DNA of 64,000 nucleotides from Ehretia macrophylla (taxonomy: Eukaryota > Streptophyta > Magnoliopsida > Boraginales > Ehretiaceae): assembly GCA_037974665.1 (NCBI GenBank), contig CM075770.1, positions 59,159,850 through 59,223,849 of the forward strand, read 5' to 3'. Below, one piece after another: positions 59,717-64,000 of the stretch. Under the pieces are notes generated by a model that saw only the letters and a program-made list of their open reading frames with translations, was not told where the DNA came from and searched no databases. Each line of letters opens with the position of its first letter. The stretch's first letter is position 1. The translations under genes were made by a program, and so were the position numbers.

Positions 59717-60115
59717 GTCATGTTGAGGGCACAATTCCCTTATGTGTTCACGGTTCACAGTCCCAGCCTAGAGAGATGGCCTATTCAGAAGGCCCAATGG
59801 GCTTAACGACAACCCATCCACTTCAACAACGCAGCATCCTCGTAAGACGTGATATCAACACGTTGTAGGGCCCTCTAATATCCTGCGAGTAAGGTTGTCG
59901 TCCTTTTAACAACTCACGACGTACGATCCAGGACGAAAAAACATAGCAAAAGAAGAAAAGTTGCCCGAAACTGATGAAAACATTCAATTTTGGGCTCGAA
60001 AAAGGGCATAGCGAGCACGCTAGCTGCCCCCGTCGTAGAGCTCTCGGAGAGCTTTACAACGGTATATTGTGCGCCGCGTAACTCCTTCGGATCAAAAGTT
60101 ATGGGCACCGGAGAG

Positions 60116-60120
60116 ACGGA
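60116..60120. repeat. Target site duplication, left copy (ACGGA)
   Basis: ACGGA here and at 63708-63712 flank the second insertion; together they restore the usual spacer reading GCGACGGAGACCTGG apart from one substitution. Confidence 0.85.
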
Positions 60121-63100
60121 TGTCACGCCCCAACCCGGCCTATAAAGGTTAGACTATGGTGTGAACTAACATTCAAGTCACGTCTCGTACTTAACCGTTC
60201 ATTAAGATTTGACACTTAACGTTTTGGCCTAAACTCCAAAATTTCCCGAAAAATCTGCAGCATAACGGCTGTAATTGGGCTCTTTGGTTTGGCCTAATTC
60301 TCTAAACGGCTCAAATTTCTCTAATCTCAATTTCATTTCCAACTAGGATTACCATTTAACATCAATTGAAATGCCTATTGGTTATCTCGATGTCTCATTT
60401 GATTTATATCCTAGCATGATACTATGTCTCGTTTGTTTGTTTATCCTCGTTACAAAAGTACCTGTTGATCTTAGCTTAATAGCAAGTACCTGTTCAAGAT
60501 TGGATAGGTTCATTTTCTTAGTCCTTAACTAATACGTCGTAACCTATGATAGATACTAGCGGTAATAATAGCAAAATGATCACAGGAGTGTCTAGTGTCT
60601 GCTTAGCAATATCAGTACAAACCAAAGTTAGACCCCAAATTACAACGGGGGTCTTTTTACATTACAAATAACAAGCAACGTAAAAGAAATAGTCTTCAAG
60701 TAGCATAGAGTTCACAAGTAGCCACTATCACGCAAAGCACACAAGACAGGCAATCACTCCAAGGATTCATCGTTAGGCACACCATCCTCGGGTATCTGTT
60801 TTGGATCTTCTTAACCTGAGATGATAAAAGAGGGTGAGTCCTTATGAACTCAATGAGGGGGGAACGAGAAATAGATTTTGAAATTCATTTTCCGGTTCAA
60901 CTTATGAAATCCTTTTGCAAGCATGAATATAACAATAATATAAGTACAGGAACAGAAATACCATTCTTTCCTCCCCGAGGTTCTCTAGGAACCAAGCGAG
61001 AGTACTTATACACATAGTAAAAGGATACAGTGAGCTTTTGCTCTCAGATCAGTTCCAGAATCAGTTGTTGCAGCCGACTTCAAATCATTCCCCAAACACG
61101 CCAGGTGGGTGTACTCCGGATGTACCCCGAAATCCTATGACCTAGCTCTCCGAGGAAGTCTAGCCCCCAAGCGAGATAGGGAATGGGACCATGGTAGTCA
61201 TGGGTGCACTGGCAAGCCCGATGCCGCCCGGTGTGCGTGATCGCTACCATGCCAACAGGAAAGGTTGCAACCTTGTATGCAGTGCACATTTATGACATTA
61301 ACATATCACGTTAGGAGGTCAACAAAGTAGGTTGCCTCCGGACAGTCATAAGATTGCACATTGACAAGTGAACAGGCAGGGCACGATAAGACAAGTAATT
61401 TCACTTGAAAGGCATATAGAGTTATATGAACATTAAACGGGCAGCCATGTAACACATGTAAATCAAGCCATATAACTCATTTCGAAGTCCATGTAATTAG
61501 GTGATAGGATTATTCAACATGCAACAACATCTACGTGGGTTCGGATGCAGGAAAAGCCTATTTGTCGACATGCAATGATCAAAATTACATTTAAGGTTAT
61601 AAGGGCATCTACGGGCAGCCTACTAAGCATATAATTCCACACAATATCCAAATGATCATCACTTAGCAAGACTACCTAGTCATTAGGGTTTCCATTTCGT
61701 GCATATCCGTGCAATTTAAGCCCCAAACCAATTCAAAATCAATCTCAAGCCATGCATCATTTAATTCAACATCCTCAAACATTCAAAACATCCCACACAA
61801 CATCCCAAAGCTACAATCCCAAGCATTTATTTCAACAAGAGAAGTTACAACAATTTTTCGAAGCATAACACTAAGTGAAACCCTACTGCAATAGGCTGTT
61901 TTCTCACAATCATTAAGATAAGAAAACAATATCCAAATCCAGTGAATAAGATTTCAAATTAAATCTTAAGAAGTGAACTAAAATCAGAAACAAACCTTGC
62001 ATCATTTGGAGTTCAGGATCATTAGTTATAGCCAAAACAGTGGAATAGCACGAAACTGTCCAGATTTGCACACTTTTCAGTAATTGACGTTTTTGAGGTC
62101 CTTAGGGTCAGTTTTAGCCTTCGTCCATTTCTGACAAAAATGTCCAGAACTGAAAAATATATCAGAACACCAAATTACATGCATTTTGGACATCATTTAC
62201 TAAGTCAAATCTGGTTCGTTCTACAAGGTCAGTGCATCTGCTAAAACCTGCTTCATTTTTTACAGATTTCCAGATTTGGACACATTTTAAAGATTTGCTA
62301 TTTTGAGGACATTAGATTCAAAATTATCTTCATCCTATTTCTACGAAAACTGTTTAAAACTGGCAAAACTAGGCACCTACCAATTTTCATGTATTTTAAA
62401 CATCATTTGCCTAGCTAAACTTACCTCGAAACAAACTGGTCAGAGAGCTGTCAACAATCCAACTTCACATATCATCACTTTCAAGCCAAGATCTTGCCAT
62501 GCATGGTTGCAAAAGCTTATGAACGAACATATAACTCAAGTACAGAAGCAAATACATACTTTTATGAGCATGCATGTGGATTTTTGAAGGATTTTCAAAA
62601 GGTTTTAGCCTTCACCTTAGCAATCAACCAAGAAGATGCACAAAACTTGTTGAAGCAAACTTTTCTTCTTCTCCTTTGCCTAGCCGAGATTCCAACTAGA
62701 TTTTCTCTATTTTTCCTAACTTAGTGACCAAGCTCTTAGTACATGCATGGGGTTAGAACAAGAAGAAAAGAAATGGAAGCTTAAAAACTCACCTAGGGCC
62801 GAAATGAAGACTTCAAAGGACATGCATGTGTGATTTTCGTATCCTAGCTTGTTTGCTTGAGTTTCTTTGATTGTTGCTTGTCTTGATGCACCATGAGTTG
62901 ATGAAAATGAGCAAGAGATGGTGAGAGCTCAGCCAAGGCCGAGAGATGGTGAGGAGAATGAGAGGGAGAGAGAGAAGATTGAGGAAGAAATGAGAGAATA
63001 TGACAAAGAATGACAAAGAGTGATGTTTTGCATTGTTTCAAGCATATGGTCGGCCTTGGGCAGCCCATTTTCAGTCTTTTTGTGTCTTCAAGGAGTGATT

Positions 63101-63332
63101 TTAAAATGCTAGCATGGGCAATGGTTGTTTGGTCGAACAAGGAGAGGAAATTGAGGTGGTTTTGAGCAATTTTTTATGCAGTGATAAGTGTTTTTGTGTC
63201 ATGACTTGTCTAGAATCATTTTGAATTAAACAAGCATGCAAAGAAACCACATAGTGGTCGGCCAAAGCTTCTCAATAATCTGAATTTTTTTCATGTTTTG
63301 GATGTTATTTAATTGTGTGTTGGAAGTGCAAA

Positions 63333-63360
63333 AAGAATAAAGAATAAAGAATAAAGAATG
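63333..63360. repeat. AATAAAG microsatellite inside solo LTR copy 2
   Basis: About four 7-bp repeats of AATAAAG. Copy 1 has a shorter version on the other strand near 41956-41976 (ATTCTTTATTCTTTATTCT). Confidence 0.8.
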
Positions 63361-63477
63361 TCTAGCTTTTTGTGTTATTTTGTCTTCTAGTGAGTTGAAT
63401 TAGGATTATAATATTGATAGTGGAGTTTGTAGGATTATTTAATAGCCTAGTGCTCCGTGTAAGATGCTTTCTTGATT

Positions 63478-63700
63478 AGCGTGAGGGCACGCTTTCCTAG
63501 GTCTAGGGCACGCATATGAGGTAGGACACGAACTACGAGACGAACGCACGTTTTTCAAGTAATTGTACGCAACCCTAAATGAATGCATGTAATTCAATGC
63601 ACGGCACATAAAATGAAAACAATTCTTAAACCTAGGTCAAGTTACGCAAATCTAGATTAGGGCACATGAAACGAGGTATCGCACGTAAATTGAGGTTGGG
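63478..63700. repeat. Degenerate minisatellite inside solo LTR copy 2
   Basis: Counterpart of 41340-41835 on the opposite strand, with roughly half as many repeats (GGGCACGC, GGACACGAAC, CGAACGCACG and similar). Confidence 0.6.
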
Positions 63701-63707
63701 CCTCACA

Positions 63708-63712
63708 ACGGA
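63708..63712. repeat. Target site duplication, right copy (ACGGA)
   Basis: Matches 60116-60120; the spacer of copy 84 continues from here. Confidence 0.85.
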
Positions 63713-63864
63713 GACCTGGTCACAAGCCCTATGCCCTCGGTTTACGGGCCCAGCCTCTACGTGAAGCGACATTGTCTTGCCCAAGGTGCCGTGGAATTCG
63801 ATAATAGAAATATGGAGGACTAAGTATCTGGGCAACCCTAACCGGAGCAAAAAAAATTTAAAAG

Positions 63865-63984
63865 GGGGGTACAACACGAGGACTTACCAGGGAGTCACCT
63901 ATTATAGTACTACTCTCGCCCAAGCACGCTTAATTTTATAGTTTTGATGGGATCCAGTGCATTAGTGCTGGTATGATCGTACCC
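63865..63984 (-). rRNA. 5S rRNA: 5S rRNA gene, copy 84 (Z-like)
   Basis: Z at nt 92 and 99 with CACCTATTATAG in the C box and GCTTAATTTTATAG in the A box; both internal boxes are well off consensus. The gene is complete; only 16 bp of its upstream region are in the window. Confidence 0.94.
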
Positions 63985-64000
63985 GTCATGTTGAGGGCAC

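Larger units (their letters stand above)
45160..60120 (-). repeat. 5S rDNA tandem array, middle block (22 units)
   Basis: The same array resumes in the middle of a spacer, right after the first solo LTR, and stops in the middle of another spacer at the second. Gene orientation and period are unchanged. Genes here are nearly all of the Y or Z haplotype. A tetrameric higher-order repeat of 2709 bp occupies about 52.4-57.8 kb. Confidence 0.97.
60121..63707. mobile_element. Solo LTR of an LTR retrotransposon, copy 2 (inverted relative to copy 1)
   Basis: A 3587-bp block with ends TGTCACGCCC and GGCCTCACA, flanked by the 5-bp duplication ACGGA. It is a clear relative of copy 1 in reverse orientation: its left end (CAACCCGGCC) matches the reverse complement of copy 1's right end, and the stretch around 61085-61135 matches 44160-44215 almost base for base in reverse. 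No internal retrotransposon genes are seen. The two copies differ enough that one did not arise from the other by array duplication; the different target duplications also show two separate insertions. It looks whole as an LTR. Confidence 0.8.
63708..64000 (-). repeat. 5S rDNA tandem array, right block (partial unit)
   Basis: The spacer interrupted at 60120 continues here, with the target duplication ACGGA at both edges, and leads into one more 5S gene. The last 16 bp are the proximal upstream region of that gene. Confidence 0.95.

Noticed and set aside
27-60126. More than a hundred open frames of 60-120 codons, many with recurring starts such as MIRKELRGAQHT, MGESSTRMGDP and LHVKRSCLAQG
   Set aside because: They recur every 677 bp, occur in several overlapping frames on both strands and run through the 5S gene, its antisense or its promoter. 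The reading arises from repeat sequence; no coding signature or family was recognised.
62303-62724. Overlapping frames in solo LTR copy 2 (94 and 76 codons)
   Set aside because: AT-rich LTR sequence, no recognisable domain and no matching frame in copy 1.
41327-63707. The two insertions plus the 15 kb between them as one large retroelement with inverted ends
   Set aside because: LTRs are direct repeats, whereas these are inverted; each has its own target duplication, and the DNA between is ordinary 5S array.
1-64000. Linked 35S/45S rDNA, tRNA or snRNA genes among the units
   Set aside because: No sequence resembling 18S, 5.8S or 25S rRNA, and no tRNA cloverleaf or snRNA promoter was found in the spacers or LTRs.

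Overview
The window is one block of plant 5S ribosomal DNA. A unit of about 677-678 bp (a 5S gene of about 120 bp plus a spacer of about 557 bp) is repeated head to tail from end to end. I located 84 5S genes, all on the minus strand; 82 are full length or nearly so and two are truncated. The gene sequence, with its internal A-box, intermediate element and C-box region, and the upstream layout (TATA-like element near -25, GC near -13, C at -1) fit angiosperm 5S genes transcribed by RNA polymerase III. No 35S/45S rDNA, tRNA or host protein gene is seen, so 5S and 35S look unlinked here. I cannot name the species; a eudicot is a guess.

Layout: 1-41326 holds the first 61 genes. 41327-45159 is a 3.8 kb insertion with TG...CA ends and a 5-bp target duplication (CACAG). 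45160-60120 holds 22 more genes. 60121-63707 is a 3.6 kb relative of the first insertion, in the opposite orientation, with target duplication ACGGA. 63708-64000 holds the last gene. Both insertions are best read as solo LTRs of one LTR-retrotransposon family that landed in 5S spacers.

The array is not homogeneous. Genes in about the first 18 kb are mostly near the plant consensus. From about 18 kb rightward two recurrent haplotypes dominate. 'Y' has C6G, C47U, C95G and G97A in RNA numbering. 'Z' has G51A and G58A in the A box plus C92U and G99U. A smaller group, 'W', has changes at nt 2, 93 and 113. Several copies are mosaics of these classes. Blocks of several units recur as higher-order repeats (about 2.7 kb at 52.4-57.8 kb, about 3.4 kb at 23.9-30.6 kb), and one pair of adjacent units (11441-12794) looks identical. 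Differences between copies often fall at CG dinucleotides, as expected for methylated, slowly decaying DNA. The right-hand two thirds therefore looks like a poorly homogenised, perhaps largely silent flank of a 5S locus, and the left end looks closer to the active type.

The many short open frames on both strands are by-products of the repeat (they recur with period 677 and cross the 5S gene or its promoter) and are not annotated as genes. In the entries, RNA numbering counts from the 5' end of each 5S gene, so nt 1 is the highest plus-strand coordinate. I found no protein-coding system in this window; the interest lies in how the rDNA array evolves.
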